Assembly: GCF_016907295.1 (NCBI RefSeq)
Contig: NZ_JAFBBR010000001.1
Coordinates: 682,001 to 746,000, forward strand
Length of the DNA: 64,000 bases
Origin: Microbacterium dextranolyticum
GTDB lineage: Bacteria; Actinomycetota; Actinomycetes; Actinomycetales; Microbacteriaceae
Direction of reading: 5' to 3'
Part shown: positions 8,651-18,411 of the stretch, piece by piece
Position numbering within the stretch: position 1 is the first letter of the stretch
Layout of the letters: each line of letters starts with the position of its first letter
The notes under the pieces: generated by a model
The model's database searches: none
What the model saw: the letters and a program-made list of their open reading frames with translations, nothing else
What the model was told of the DNA's origin: nothing
Made by a program: the position numbers and the translations under genes

Positions 8651-9451
8651 TCAGATCGTGGCCACAGAACCCGAGTCGACGCGGTAGTTCGATCCGTTGA
8701 CGAACGACGCGCGGTCGGAGCACAGGAACGCGATGACGGCCGCGACCTCGGTGGGTTCACCTCGGCGCCCGAGCTCCATGTAGGGGCGTTCCTCGGAGAG
8801 GAAGGAGTCGATCGCTTCGTCGAAGCCCTCGCCGCGCTCGTCGGCGCGCTTGCGCATCATCGCGTCGGTCATCGGGGTGTGGATGAAAGCCGGCGAGACG
8901 GCGTTGACGAGCAGTCCTTCTTTCGCATAGCTGCGCGACAGCCCCTTCATGAGCGCGAGGATGCCGGCTTTGGCCGAGCAGTAGGGGATCTCGTCGTCGT
9001 ACGGCTGCACACCGTCCTCGGAGGCGAGGAAGACGAGGCGGCCCCATCCGCCGACGCGGAGGTCGGCGAGGAACTCGCGGACGACGCGGACGGGCCCGAG
9101 CAGATCGGTCTCGATCGTCGACGTCCAGCCCTCGTCGTCGATCTCGTGGAACAGGCCCTGCGCACCGGTGATCCCCGCCGACTGCACGAGGATGTCGATC
9201 TTGCCGACCGTCGCGCGCACGCGGCGACCGAGCTCGGCCACGCTCGCGACGTCGGTGATGTCGGCGGCGGCGTAGTGGAGTCGGCCCTCGGCCGCCGTGA
9301 GGCGCCCGGCGGCCTCGGCGAGGGAATCCGCGTCGAGGTCGGTGAGGAAGACCGTCGCGCCCTCGTCGAGGAGGAGCCGTGCGCTCTCCCAGCCGATGCC
9401 GGAGTCTCCGCCGGTGATGAGCGCAGTGCGTCCTGCGAGTCCGAGGTCCAT
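8651..9451 (-). CDS. SDR family NAD(P)-dependent oxidoreductase
   Basis: The 266-residue classical short-chain dehydrogenase/reductase has the cofactor motif TGGDSGIG at about 14-21, an NNAG-like QSAGITG segment, a serine strand (FLASED) and the catalytic YCSAK. The acidic DLDAD after the second strand suggests NAD preference. AAAGGA sits 8 bases before ATG 9451, favouring it over the in-frame ATG at 9466. Substrate unknown. It is co-oriented with the sugar-lactone and glycosidase-like genes upstream. Confidence 0.9.
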   Translation of the reverse strand: MDLGLAGRTALITGGDSGIGWESARLLLDEGATVFLTDLDADSLAEAAGRLTAAEGRLHYAAADITDVASVAELGRRVRATVGKIDILVQSAGITGAQGLFHEIDDEGWTSTIETDLLGPVRVVREFLADLRVGGWGRLVFLASEDGVQPYDDEIPYCSAKAGILALMKGLSRSYAKEGLLVNAVSPAFIHTPMTDAMMRKRADERGEGFDEAIDSFLSEERPYMELGRRGEPTEVAAVIAFLCSDRASFVNGSNYRVDSGSVATI

Positions 9452-9512
9452 GTCGTGTCCTTTCATGGGGTGCCTGTGGGCTGTCGGTGGGGTGTTCGGG
9501 CCTGCGGTGAGG

Positions 9513-10400
9513 TCAGAAGGTCGCGCGGGCCCTGAAGGTGTGCGGCGGGTATCCGCGCGCCCCGACATCGAGGGCGAAGATCGCGCCGCTGCGGGGATGG
9601 GCCACGAGCTGCTCCTCAGTGAGGTTCTCGCGTGCGGTGCCGACGAACAGCGTCGACAGATCCGGGCCGCCGAATGCCACCGACGTGACATTCGGCGCGG
9701 GAAGCCCGATGCGCGCCGTCTCGGTGCCGGAGGCATCCCACCGGATCACGGCGCCCTCGCCGTACAGCCCGTTCCAGAATCCGCCGTCCCGCGCGCGGGC
9801 GAGACCGTCGGACGGGCGGCCGACGAAGAACGGCTCCAGATCGCCGAGGGGCCGGGGACCGGCGCCGTAGGGCGCGCGGTAGACTGTCTGCACGGAGGTG
9901 TCGGTGAGGTACATCGTGCCGCCGGCATCCGACCACTCGAATCCGTTGGCAACGGCGAAGCCGCCGCGCAGCACGTCGACGAGCCCGTCGGCCCCGATCG
10001 CGCGAACCGTCGCGTCGGGATCGCCGGTGGTGAGGTCCATCGCTCCCACGACGAACCGCCCGAACGGATCGACCTTGCCTTCGTTGTTGCGGATGCCGTC
10101 GTGGGAATGCGTAGTCTCGGCGACCTCGCGCACGATGCGCCCCTCGGCATCCAACAGCACGATGCGATCGCGCAGAGCCGCGACGAACCCGCCGTCCGCT
10201 GCGGGCTGCACCGCGCTGAGCGGGGGCGGCAGCTGCGCGACGCGGTCCTCGCGACCGTCGGCGGACCCGTCGAGGCGCCCACGGTGGAGGGTGCCCGCCG
10301 TGATGTCGACCCAGACCAGCTCGTCGGTCCGCTCATCCCAGAAGATGCTCTCCACGAGGATTGCCGGGGCGCTGCGGAAGACGCGCGGTTCAGAGGTCAC
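9513..10400 (-). CDS. SMP-30 / gluconolactonase / LRE family protein
   Basis: The 295-residue six-bladed beta-propeller protein is of the SGL family, calcium- or zinc-dependent sugar-lactone hydrolases. Visible family features are VESIFWDERTDELVWVDI at the N-terminus (metal-binding Glu), NNEGKVDPFGRFVVGAMD in the middle (metal-binding Asn) and NGFEWSDAGGTMYLTDT (Asn/Asp ligands). Its start overlaps the end of the GH15 gene by 11 bases, so the two are translationally coupled. Together with the neighbouring SDRs this suggests sugar or sugar-acid metabolism. Confidence 0.88.
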   Translation of the reverse strand: MTSEPRVFRSAPAILVESIFWDERTDELVWVDITAGTLHRGRLDGSADGREDRVAQLPPPLSAVQPAADGGFVAALRDRIVLLDAEGRIVREVAETTHSHDGIRNNEGKVDPFGRFVVGAMDLTTGDPDATVRAIGADGLVDVLRGGFAVANGFEWSDAGGTMYLTDTSVQTVYRAPYGAGPRPLGDLEPFFVGRPSDGLARARDGGFWNGLYGEGAVIRWDASGTETARIGLPAPNVTSVAFGGPDLSTLFVGTARENLTEEQLVAHPRSGAIFALDVGARGYPPHTFRARATF

Positions 10401-12198
10401 GGAGCATCTCCGTCGGGGCGACGTCGAGGATCGTCAACGCCGCGCCCACGACGGCGAGGTGACTGAGCGCCTGGGGAAGGTTGCCCCAGAACGACCCGTC
10501 CTGTGCCGAGATCATCTCGCTGTAGATGCCGACGTCGTTCGCCTGACCGACGAGCGCGGTCATCGCCGCGATCGCCTCGTCGTGGCGGCCGACGCAGGCG
10601 AGTGCGTTCGCGCGCCAGAACGCGCAGGCTGTGAACGTGTGCTCCTCGTCCGGCATGCCGCTGTAGCGATACAGCAGGTGGTCGCGCCCGAGCGCCTCGG
10701 TGAGGGCATCGATCGTGCGCGACATGCGCTCGCCACGGTCGAACCCGCTCTCGGCGTGCAGCAGCACCGACGCGTCGAGCGCCGGCGAACCCGGGAACAT
10801 CGTGTACGCGCCGGCATCCTCCGACCAGCATTCGGCCTCGACCCACGCGGCGATCCGGTCGCGTTCGGCCGCCCACCGCTCCGAGGGGCCGGGGATCATC
10901 CCGGCATCCGACAGATGCACGGCGTCGCGCAACGCTTGCCAGCACCCCATCTTCGATGACGTGTGGTGCTCGAGGGAGGGAAGCTCCCACATGCCCGAGT
11001 CGCGGCTGCGCCACCGGTCGCACACGACGTCGGCGAGCCGGGCGAGGAGCGCTCCCGTCCCGACATCGAGGATGTTCCCCGCATCGACGTAGGTGCGGCA
11101 GATCGCGAACAGGTCGCCGTAGACGCCGAGCTGCAGCTGATCGGTCGCGGGATTGCCCGCGACGACCGGGCCGATGCCCGCCCATCCGGGCGCGTCGAAC
11201 TCTTGCGCTCCGTCGACGAGGTCGCCGCGCAGCGTGTACATCACGTGGGGATCGCCGCCGTGCCGCTGGATCGTCGTCAGCAACCACGACAGGGCGGCAT
11301 GGGTCTCTTCGCGCAAGCCGAATCGCACGAGCGCGTGCGCGGTGTAGGCGAGGTCGCGCACCCACGCGAAGCGGTAGTCCCAGTTCTTGCCGCCCGCGGG
11401 GTTCTCCGGCAGCGATGTGGTCGCCGCGGCGGCGATCGCACCCGTCGGCGCATACACGAGGAGCTTCAAGGCGAGCGCGCTGCGCTGCACGGCATCGGCC
11501 CACGGCCCGTCGTACGAGAACTCGCGCGACCACTCCCGCCACCCCGTGATCGTCCGCTCGATGCTGGCATCGAGGTGGCCGGGGTCGGGGATGTGCAGCG
11601 GCTCGCCGTCGGTTGCGACGACCGCGAGAAGGTGGCGTGAACCGGATGCCGTGGTGAACGCCCCGCCGAGTGCGGGAAGGCCCGAGTCCGCGGAATCCTC
11701 GATGCGGGTGCGGCCGATGTGCTCACCCACGACGGCGAGGGTGGTGCCGTCGACCCGGAGCAGGTGGTGGCCGTCCGCGCGGACGATCCAGGGCGATGCG
11801 GTGCGCAGGCGCGTGCCGGGGCGCACGGCCCAGCGCAGTCGCACGTCGCCATCGAGTCCCTCGACCCGGCGCACGAGCTGCGCCCACGGCAGACGCCCGG
11901 CGACCCCGGTGACCAGAGCATCGGTCACCCGCACCGCACCCGACGCGGTGCGGAACGTCGTCTGCAGGACGTTCGTGCCGGCGAGGTAGCGGCGCCGGAC
12001 CGTGTACTCCTCGTCGGGGGCGAGCTCGAGGCATCCGCCGTCTGCGTCGTCGAGGATTCGTGCGAAGACGGGGGTGGAGTCGAGTTGGGGGAGCGGCAGC
12101 CAGTCGATCCCGCCGTCACCGGCGACGAGGGCGACCGTGCGTCCGTCGCCGATCGGCGCATACGTCCGCAGGTCGCCGCGGTCAGCGACGGTCACCAT
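10390..12198 (-). CDS. Glycoside hydrolase family 15 protein (glucoamylase/trehalase-like)
   Basis: The 602-residue protein has the two-part architecture of bacterial GH15 enzymes: an N-terminal beta-sandwich (about 1-250, beginning YAPIGDGRTVALVAGDGGIDWLP) and an (alpha/alpha)6 barrel. NWDYRFAWVRDLAYT is the family signature around the first catalytic region, and MPDEEHTFTACAFW gives the late acidic motif. No signal peptide, so cytosolic. Some actinobacterial members hydrolyse trehalose and others glucans, and sequence alone does not decide. It overlaps the SMP-30 gene. Confidence 0.92.
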   Translation of the reverse strand: MVTVADRGDLRTYAPIGDGRTVALVAGDGGIDWLPLPQLDSTPVFARILDDADGGCLELAPDEEYTVRRRYLAGTNVLQTTFRTASGAVRVTDALVTGVAGRLPWAQLVRRVEGLDGDVRLRWAVRPGTRLRTASPWIVRADGHHLLRVDGTTLAVVGEHIGRTRIEDSADSGLPALGGAFTTASGSRHLLAVVATDGEPLHIPDPGHLDASIERTITGWREWSREFSYDGPWADAVQRSALALKLLVYAPTGAIAAAATTSLPENPAGGKNWDYRFAWVRDLAYTAHALVRFGLREETHAALSWLLTTIQRHGGDPHVMYTLRGDLVDGAQEFDAPGWAGIGPVVAGNPATDQLQLGVYGDLFAICRTYVDAGNILDVGTGALLARLADVVCDRWRSRDSGMWELPSLEHHTSSKMGCWQALRDAVHLSDAGMIPGPSERWAAERDRIAAWVEAECWSEDAGAYTMFPGSPALDASVLLHAESGFDRGERMSRTIDALTEALGRDHLLYRYSGMPDEEHTFTACAFWRANALACVGRHDEAIAAMTALVGQANDVGIYSEMISAQDGSFWGNLPQALSHLAVVGAALTILDVAPTEMLRDL

Positions 12199-12244
12199 GC
12201 GCGTTGCGGCATGGTGAGCCTCCGGGCCGCGGCGTGCGAGGTGC

Positions 12245-13135
12245 TCACGTCAGCGGCATCCCGCCCGTCACGGCGATCGTCTCGCCGACGACGTAGCTCG
12301 ACTCCTGCGAGGCGAGGAAGACGTAGGCCGGGGCGAGCTCGACCGGCTGACCCGCGCGACCGATCGGGGTCTGCTCGCCGAAGTGCTCGATCTTCTCGTT
12401 CGGCACGAACGCCGGCTGCAGCGGCGTCCAGATCGGTCCGGGCGCGACGCCGTTGACGCGGATGCCCCGCTCGATGAGCTGCTGCGCCGTCGCCCGCGTC
12501 CAGTTGGCGATCCCTGCCTTCGATACCGCGTACTCCGCGAGGGACGGCGACGGGTCGAAGCCTTGGATGCTCGAGGTCGTGATGATCGACGCCCCCGGCG
12601 TCAGGTGGGGCGATGCCGCCTTCGTCAGCCAGAAGAGCGGGTAGATGTTGACCTTGACGACGTGGTCGAGGGTCTTGGTCTCGAAATCGTCGATGCTGTC
12701 GACGGTGGGCATCGTGCCGGCGTTGATGACGAGGATGTCGAGACCGCCCAGTCCTTCGATCGCCTTCTCGACCGCGTCGATGTTGGTCTGCTCGTCCTGC
12801 AGATCTCCCGGGATCAGGACGGCGGTGCGCCCCTCGGCGCGGATGAGAGCGGCGACCTCCTCCGCCTCCTCCTGCTCTTCGGGAAGGTAGGACAGCGCGA
12901 CGTCGGCGCCCTCGCGGGCATAGGCGATCGCCACGGCCCGACCGATGCCCGAGTCGGCGCCGGTCACGAGCGCCTTGCGGCCGGGCAGACGACCGAAGCC
13001 GATGTAGGTCTTCTCGCCGTGGTCGGGCGCGGGGTCCATTTTGTGGGTGTCGCCGGGGCCCGACTGCTGCTGGGGCGGGAACGGGGGGCGCGGGTACTGC
13101 GTCGTCGGATCCTGTGCCGTGTACATGTCGGTCAT
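12245..13135 (-). CDS. SDR family oxidoreductase, YghA-like with N-terminal extension
   Basis: The 296-residue SDR has a Pro/Gln-rich N-terminal extension of about 50 residues, as in the YghA/general-stress glucose-dehydrogenase-like subgroup. The cofactor motif is TGADSGIG, the active site YAVSKAG, and the end VVGETIAVTGGMPLT is typical of that subgroup. The minus-strand TACCGT 7 bases before ATG 13135 supports this start over the in-frame GTG at 13144. Often linked to stress response, but the physiological substrate is not known. Confidence 0.9.
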   Translation of the reverse strand: MTDMYTAQDPTTQYPRPPFPPQQQSGPGDTHKMDPAPDHGEKTYIGFGRLPGRKALVTGADSGIGRAVAIAYAREGADVALSYLPEEQEEAEEVAALIRAEGRTAVLIPGDLQDEQTNIDAVEKAIEGLGGLDILVINAGTMPTVDSIDDFETKTLDHVVKVNIYPLFWLTKAASPHLTPGASIITTSSIQGFDPSPSLAEYAVSKAGIANWTRATAQQLIERGIRVNGVAPGPIWTPLQPAFVPNEKIEHFGEQTPIGRAGQPVELAPAYVFLASQESSYVVGETIAVTGGMPLT

Positions 13136-13142
13136 GGATGCC

Positions 13143-13148
13143 ACGGTA
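13143..13148 (-). promoter_or_regulatory. TACCGT -10 box, leaderless promoter of the SDR gene
   Basis: Minus-strand TACCGT is separated from ATG 13135 by 7 bases. Confidence 0.4.
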
Positions 13149-13633
13149 CGGACCGCCGCCGCGGCGGCATGCCCCCTTGCCGCCGGGCCGACGGGGTGTT
13201 ACCGCGCCGGCTTGAGGCGAGGCGCCGAGTGGACGCGACGGCGGGAGTCGAAACTTCGGTTGCGCAGATTTCGGTGCTGCCGGAGAAGCGCGGAATCACG
13301 CGGGTTGGGCCGTCGTGCCGCGGAAAATCAAGGGATTTCGGGCTCTGATCGCGTCTCGTGTCGTTCGGTTCTGATCAGCGGGGTCGGTCTGGATCTGCGC
13401 GGATTGTGTCCACATGGTGTCCACGGCAGGGAGCGTCGGCCCCGCATCGGTCATGTCGTTGTGACGGCAAGACAACTTTCCGAGACACATAGCGCCACGG
13501 GATCATGCGGACGCCGACAGTCGCTCAGAGCGAGGCGACGATGTCTCAAAAAGCTGTTGTATTTTGCGACGTGTCGATGCATCTGTCTGGTGTGCGGCGA
13601 GGCGACCCAAGTCCTGGAGCTAAGTCAGAGCGT
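13149..13633. other. Gene-poor stretch
   Basis: No ORF here has a credible start or recognisable product. Base composition drops locally (for example around 13541-13570). A TGTCCAC direct repeat is present near 13407-13425. The adjacent dehydrogenase remnant suggests this is decayed or rearranged DNA. Confidence 0.5.
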
Positions 13634-13891
13634 CTATGCGACAGGGTTTGAAGCAGGCGGGAGGCAGCGGGATGAGCTCCACTGTGCTCTGGATCTTTCC
13701 CGTTCACTGACGGAGGCCGATTCGGCGGCAGATAGCAGTACGTCGAGCACATGGAAGCCGAGTTCTCCGGAGGCCATGTGCGGGCGATCTTCGGCGATCG
13801 CGCCGACCATGTTCAAACCCCAAGCCCGCGGCCGACTTAGACCTCCTCGTGATCGCGCTGTGTTCGTCGGTGTGAGTCTCCGATGAGTCAC
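13634..13891 (-). pseudogene. Remnant of a Gfo/Idh/MocA-type dehydrogenase C-terminus
   Basis: The minus-strand frame encodes about 85 residues whose centre (AIAEDRPHMASGELGFHVLD followed by VLLSAAESA) matches the conserved C-terminal block of Gfo/Idh/MocA sugar dehydrogenases (RPHRASGELALHVLDVM-like). There is no Rossmann domain upstream, and no promoter or ribosome site. It reads as the decayed tail of a deleted gene. The family call is from memory of the motif. Confidence 0.55.
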
Positions 13892-13968
13892 TGTTTTGTC
13901 GATGATCGGGGGGTCAGCGATCTGCTACCACGTCCACGATGTCGGCGTGAGCTGAGTTCTCGATGGAT

Positions 13969-14919
13969 CTAGGTGATACGGCGCCGCAGTTCGCGGGCGG
14001 TCTGCTCATCAAGGATGAGCTGCGTGATTATTCCCGCGCGAAGAGCCGCCAGTAGAGGGATGACCTTGTTTTCTCCGGCGACGGCGCACACGCGACGCGG
14101 TATGCGCGTGAGCTCCGCTGGCGTGGGACCGGTTGCACGTAGGTTCAAGGCAAGGTCCTCGTACGTCCCATCGGCTCGGAGGAACACCGTGCAAACGTCG
14201 CCGACCACTCCGGCCGACTCGAGCACACGAATGTCGTCTGGTTCGAGGTACCCCGCCGAGTAGACATGGCTAGGCACCTGGCCAGTCACGGCACCGATCG
14301 AGAACAGGGCGATGTCCGCCTGCCGCTGCACCTCGAGCACCCGCGCGATGGAGCGCTCACGCCACATCGCGTGTCGCGTGCTGGCATAGTCGAAGAAGGC
14401 AGGCACCGGAAACGACTGCACCCGCGCATCGAACGCCTCACCGAATCGAGAGATCAGGTTGTCCACATAGTCGACGCCCGACGTGCGGTTGTTCGCACCC
14501 CCGTTGAGCTGAACGATGACGCTTCCGCGCGTCGGCTTCTTCGTGAGATGCTGCGACACCGCGCCGAGAGTTCTTCCCCACGCGATCCCGAGGATCATGT
14601 CTGAATCGAACCAGTCGGTCACCATCTTGGCTGTGGCGGTGGCCACCTGATCCAGACGCTCCTGCATCGATGCGGAGTCGCTGACGGGCACCACATAGGC
14701 CTCGACGCCGAATTGCTCCGCGATGAGGTGGGCAACCTCCGGGGCATGTGAGGGGGTCGGGCGCAGCGTCACGCTGACGAGCCCTGACGACCGGGCTTCT
14801 TTGAGAAGTCGTGACACGGTCGATCTCGACATGTGCAACCGCTGAGCGATCGTCTCCATTTTGATGTCCTGGAGGTAGTACATCGAGGCCGCCGCCAGGA
14901 TCATTTCGTCCCTACTCAT
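13969..14919 (-). CDS. SorC/DeoR-type sugar-binding transcriptional regulator
   Basis: The 316-residue regulator has an N-terminal helix-turn-helix (ETIAQRLHMSRSTVSRLL, about 25-42) and a SorC sugar-binding domain. LGIAWGRTLGAVSQHL and VQLNGGANN are the phosphosugar-binding signatures. It is divergent from glpD, and a perfect palindrome lies in the intergenic region, so it most likely controls the glycerol operon in response to a phosphorylated intermediate. The start at 14919 was chosen because longer starts run into the palindrome. Confidence 0.88.
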   Translation of the reverse strand: MSRDEMILAAASMYYLQDIKMETIAQRLHMSRSTVSRLLKEARSSGLVSVTLRPTPSHAPEVAHLIAEQFGVEAYVVPVSDSASMQERLDQVATATAKMVTDWFDSDMILGIAWGRTLGAVSQHLTKKPTRGSVIVQLNGGANNRTSGVDYVDNLISRFGEAFDARVQSFPVPAFFDYASTRHAMWRERSIARVLEVQRQADIALFSIGAVTGQVPSHVYSAGYLEPDDIRVLESAGVVGDVCTVFLRADGTYEDLALNLRATGPTPAELTRIPRRVCAVAGENKVIPLLAALRAGIITQLILDEQTARELRRRIT

Positions 14920-14927
14920 AACTCTTC

Positions 14928-14941
14928 TGCACATTCGTGCA
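14928..14941. promoter_or_regulatory. Palindromic operator TGCACATTCGTGCA
   Basis: A perfect inverted repeat, TGCAC-ATTC-GTGCA, 9 bases upstream of the SorC regulator start and about 95 bases before glpD. Its form fits SorC/DeoR-family operators, implying autoregulation and control of glpD-glpK. Confidence 0.55.
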
Positions 14942-15034
14942 GGATCCATGCGCGATTTGGCATCATACGTCCCAAGGCTAATACGCTTCAGGCTGTCCGC
15001 GGGAGATTCCTCCGGTCCTCAAGAACGGAACGCC

Positions 15035-16783
15035 ATGCTCGACACTCGCCTCACGAAGGAATCCCGCGACCGCGCCCTCGCGCGTCTATCCGAGAGCTCA
15101 CGGCCGGGGCGAGAGCTCGATGTCCTGGTGATTGGAGGCGGCATCACCGGTGCCGGCATCGCCCTCGATGCGGCGAGTAGGGGTCTCGAGACCGTGGTAG
15201 TCGAGGCGCAGGACTGGGGCGCGGGAACATCGTCTCGCTCGAGCAAGCTCGTGCACGGGGGTCTCCGCTACCTGCAGATGCTCGACTTCAAGCTGGTGTT
15301 CGAGGCATTAGCCGAGCGCGACCTCCTCCTGACCACCGTGGCCCCTCACCTAGTGCGCCCCGTGCCGTTCCTCTACCCATTGCGCCACCGGGTATGGGAG
15401 CGTGCCTTCGTGGGCGCGGGCATCGCCCTCTACGACATGCTCGCGACCCTCCGACGGGGAAAGCGCGCCCTCCCCTGGCATCGCCACCTCAGCCGTGCCG
15501 ACCTCGACCGGGTCTTCCCGGACCTCAGCGCGCGGGCGGCCGTCGGGGCGATCGAGTACTGGGACGCGACGGTGGACGACGCGAGATACGTCACGACACT
15601 CGTGCGCACCGCGGCGGGGTACGGGGCACAGGCGGCCACGCGCATACAGGTGGTGGAGCTGACCAAGAACGGCGCCGGTGTCGTCGACGGGGCGCTGCTG
15701 CGCGACCTCGAGACGGATCGCGTGATCGCCGTCAAGGCGCGCCATGTCATCAGCTCAACCGGTGTCTGGACCGAGCAGTCTCAGGCTCTCGCCGGCGAGA
15801 CCGGCGAGACCGGCGGGCTGCGGGTGCTGGCCTCCAAGGGCATCCACATCGTCGTCCCCCGCGACCGGATCGAGGGCGACGCGGGTCTGATCCTGCAGAC
15901 GAAGAAGAGCGTCCTCTTCGTGATCCCGTGGTCGCGGTACTGGGTCATCGGCACGACCGACACCCCCTGGACTGAAGACCTCGTCAATCCCGCCGCACAC
16001 GCCCGCGACATCAACTACGTGCTCGAAGAGGCGAATGCGGTGCTGGAAAAGGCGCTCACACACGACGACATCATCGGCACGTGGGCCGGGCTGCGCCCGC
16101 TGCTGCAGCCGGGCACCAAGGTCGGCACCGCATCAGAGAAGGTGTCGCGCGAGCACACGGTCGCCTCGCCCGTCCCGGGGTTGACCGTCATCGCCGGCGG
16201 CAAGTTCACCACGTACCGGATCATGGCGCGGGATGCCGTCGACTTCGCCTTAGGCGCCGAAGCGGCCGCCCCGCGACCATCGATCACACAGACCCTCCCG
16301 CTCGTGGGCGGGCGCCCTTTGACCGACGGCGCCCCGGGCGCCCTCGCACGCCAGTTCGGCTGGGACGCGGCGATGGTCGATCACCTGCTGCACCGGTACG
16401 GCTCCGACATCCGCGACATCGCCGAGATCTGCGACCGCGACGAGACCATGTCCCGCCCGCTTGAGCATGCGCCCGCCTATCTGCGCGCGGAAATCGCGTA
16501 CGCCGTCAGCCATGAGGGTGCGCTGCACCTGGAGGATGTGATGCACCGTCGCACCCGCATGGTCTACGAGTACGCCGACGAAGCGCTGGCGGCCCTTCCC
16601 GAGGTCGCCCGTATCGTCGCCGGCGAAATGGGCTGGTCAGACGCGCGGCGCGACGAGGAGGTCGCGGCGTATACCGCCGTGGCCGACGCGGTCGCCGCTG
16701 CGGCGCGCACGAGCGATGACGCCGCGGCCGCGCGCGCCAGGGCGGCCGCCCCCGGAGTCGCCGCCATGTCGCCGCGTCCCTGA
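15035..16783 (+). CDS. glpD: Glycerol-3-phosphate dehydrogenase, FAD-dependent
   Basis: The 582-residue enzyme oxidises glycerol 3-phosphate to dihydroxyacetone phosphate at the membrane, passing electrons to quinone. The FAD motif [17 protein letters not shown] is at about 30-46, followed by [18 protein letters not shown], the GlpD signature. WAGLRPL and the [10 protein letters not shown] motif are near residues 350-395, and the C-terminal helical domain ([15 protein letters not shown]) is present. ATG 15035 was chosen because homologues begin a few residues before the Rossmann fold and the longer frame crosses the regulatory region. First gene of the glpD-glpK-hydrolase cluster. Confidence 0.96.
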   Translation: MLDTRLTKESRDRALARLSESSRPGRELDVLVIGGGITGAGIALDAASRGLETVVVEAQDWGAGTSSRSSKLVHGGLRYLQMLDFKLVFEALAERDLLLTTVAPHLVRPVPFLYPLRHRVWERAFVGAGIALYDMLATLRRGKRALPWHRHLSRADLDRVFPDLSARAAVGAIEYWDATVDDARYVTTLVRTAAGYGAQAATRIQVVELTKNGAGVVDGALLRDLETDRVIAVKARHVISSTGVWTEQSQALAGETGETGGLRVLASKGIHIVVPRDRIEGDAGLILQTKKSVLFVIPWSRYWVIGTTDTPWTEDLVNPAAHARDINYVLEEANAVLEKALTHDDIIGTWAGLRPLLQPGTKVGTASEKVSREHTVASPVPGLTVIAGGKFTTYRIMARDAVDFALGAEAAAPRPSITQTLPLVGGRPLTDGAPGALARQFGWDAAMVDHLLHRYGSDIRDIAEICDRDETMSRPLEHAPAYLRAEIAYAVSHEGALHLEDVMHRRTRMVYEYADEALAALPEVARIVAGEMGWSDARRDEEVAAYTAVADAVAAAARTSDDAAAARARAAAPGVAAMSPRP

Positions 16784-16835
16784 TCGCCGATCCCCCCCCA
16801 TCCCACCCCTCACACGCTTCGATGGAGAGCACCCC

Positions 16836-18353
16836 GTGACACGATACGTATTGTCGATCGACCAGGGCACGACGAGCACTCGCGCGATCGTGTTCGACCA
16901 CTCGGCGTCGATCGTGGCCAGTGGACAGCTCGAGCATCTCCAGCACTTCCCCCGGGCGGGATGGGTCGAGCACGACGCCATCGAGATCTGGGACAACGTG
17001 CGCGAGGCCGTGGGACTCGCGCTCACCCGCGCGAACCTGACGCACGGCGACATTGCCGCGGTCGGACTCACGAATCAGCGCGAGACCACCATCGTCTGGA
17101 ACCGCCACACCGGAGTCCCCGTGTGCCGGGCCATCGTCTGGCAGGACACGAGGACGCAGCGGATCGTCGAGGACCTCTCGCGCGAGCACGGGGTCGATCG
17201 GTACAAGGCGAGCGTCGGCCTGCCGCTGGCGACCTACTTCGCTGGCCCCAAGGTGAAGTGGATCCTGGACAACGTCGTCGGCGCCCGTCAGGCCGCCGAC
17301 GACGGCGACCTGCTCTTCGGCACGGTGGACACCTGGGTCCTCTGGAACCTCACCGGCGGCGTGGAGGGCGGCATCCATGTCACCGACGTCACCAACGCCT
17401 CCCGCACGATGCTGATGAACCTCGACACTCTGGCCTGGGACGAGCAGATCGTGGCGGACATGGGTATCCCGATGTCGATGCTCCCGCAGATCCGGTCCTC
17501 GTCTGAGGTTTACGGTGTCGGTCGCGAGCACGGGATGCTCCCCGGAGTCCCGATCGCCGGAGTTCTGGGGGACCAGCAGGCAGCGATGTTCGGTCAGGCC
17601 TGCTTCAGCGCGGGCATGGCCAAGAACACCTACGGAACGGGGAACTTCCTGCTGCTGAACACGGGCCCCACGCGCGTGCACTCTGAGAACGGACTGCTCA
17701 CTACCGTCTGCTACAAGATCGGGGACGCCCCGGCCGTCTACGCGCTCGAGGGATCGATCGCCGTCACAGGCTCCCTCGTGCAATGGCTGCGGGACAACCT
17801 CGGCATGTTCTCGGACGCGTCAGAGATCGAGCCGCTGGCCCGTGAGGTCGAAGACAACGGCGGCGCGTACTTCGTGCCGGCGTTCTCCGGACTGTTCGCC
17901 CCGTACTGGCGGCCGGATGCCCGTGGTGCTCTGCTCGGGCTCACCCGCTACGTCACGAGGCAGCACATCGCCCGTGCGGCCCTGGAGGCCACCGCTTATC
18001 AGACGCGCGAGGTAGTCGAGGCGATGAACGCGGATTCGGGCATCGCGCTGGCCGAGCTTCGCGTCGACGGCGGGATGGTAGCCAACGAGCTGCTCATGCA
18101 GTTCCAGGCGGATCAGCTCGGTGTAGATGTGCTGCGCCCCGAGATCCTCGAGACCACCGCCCTCGGTGCGGCCTACGCCGCCGGCATTGCTGTCGGATTT
18201 TGGGGCGGTCAGGACTCCGTCACCGAGAACTGGGGCGAGGCCGAGCGCTGGAACCCCTCGATGCCGCTGCTCGAGCGCGAGCAGCTCTTCCGCAACTGGA
18301 AGAAAGCGGTCACCAAGACCATGGGTTGGGTGGACGGTGACGTGGACACCTGA
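16836..18353 (+). CDS. glpK: Glycerol kinase
   Basis: The 505-residue FGGY-family kinase phosphorylates glycerol with ATP. The phosphate-1 motif [18 protein letters not shown] is at the N-terminus. [29 protein letters not shown] and [19 protein letters not shown] are GlpK signatures. Length is typical. The GTG start is preceded by GGAGAG at 10 bases, 52 bases after glpD. It sits between glpD and a membrane hydrolase under the presumed SorC regulator. Confidence 0.97.
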   Translation: MTRYVLSIDQGTTSTRAIVFDHSASIVASGQLEHLQHFPRAGWVEHDAIEIWDNVREAVGLALTRANLTHGDIAAVGLTNQRETTIVWNRHTGVPVCRAIVWQDTRTQRIVEDLSREHGVDRYKASVGLPLATYFAGPKVKWILDNVVGARQAADDGDLLFGTVDTWVLWNLTGGVEGGIHVTDVTNASRTMLMNLDTLAWDEQIVADMGIPMSMLPQIRSSSEVYGVGREHGMLPGVPIAGVLGDQQAAMFGQACFSAGMAKNTYGTGNFLLLNTGPTRVHSENGLLTTVCYKIGDAPAVYALEGSIAVTGSLVQWLRDNLGMFSDASEIEPLAREVEDNGGAYFVPAFSGLFAPYWRPDARGALLGLTRYVTRQHIARAALEATAYQTREVVEAMNADSGIALAELRVDGGMVANELLMQFQADQLGVDVLRPEILETTALGAAYAAGIAVGFWGGQDSVTENWGEAERWNPSMPLLEREQLFRNWKKAVTKTMGWVDGDVDT

Positions 18354-18411
18354 CCCCCGACACTCGCTCAGACCGAAACCCAACCGATACCCACGAAGGA
18401 GTAGGGATCTC

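Noticed and set aside
13149..13968. tRNA or attachment site in the gene-poor stretch
   Set aside because: No cloverleaf could be formed and no matching repeat was found near the mobile region.
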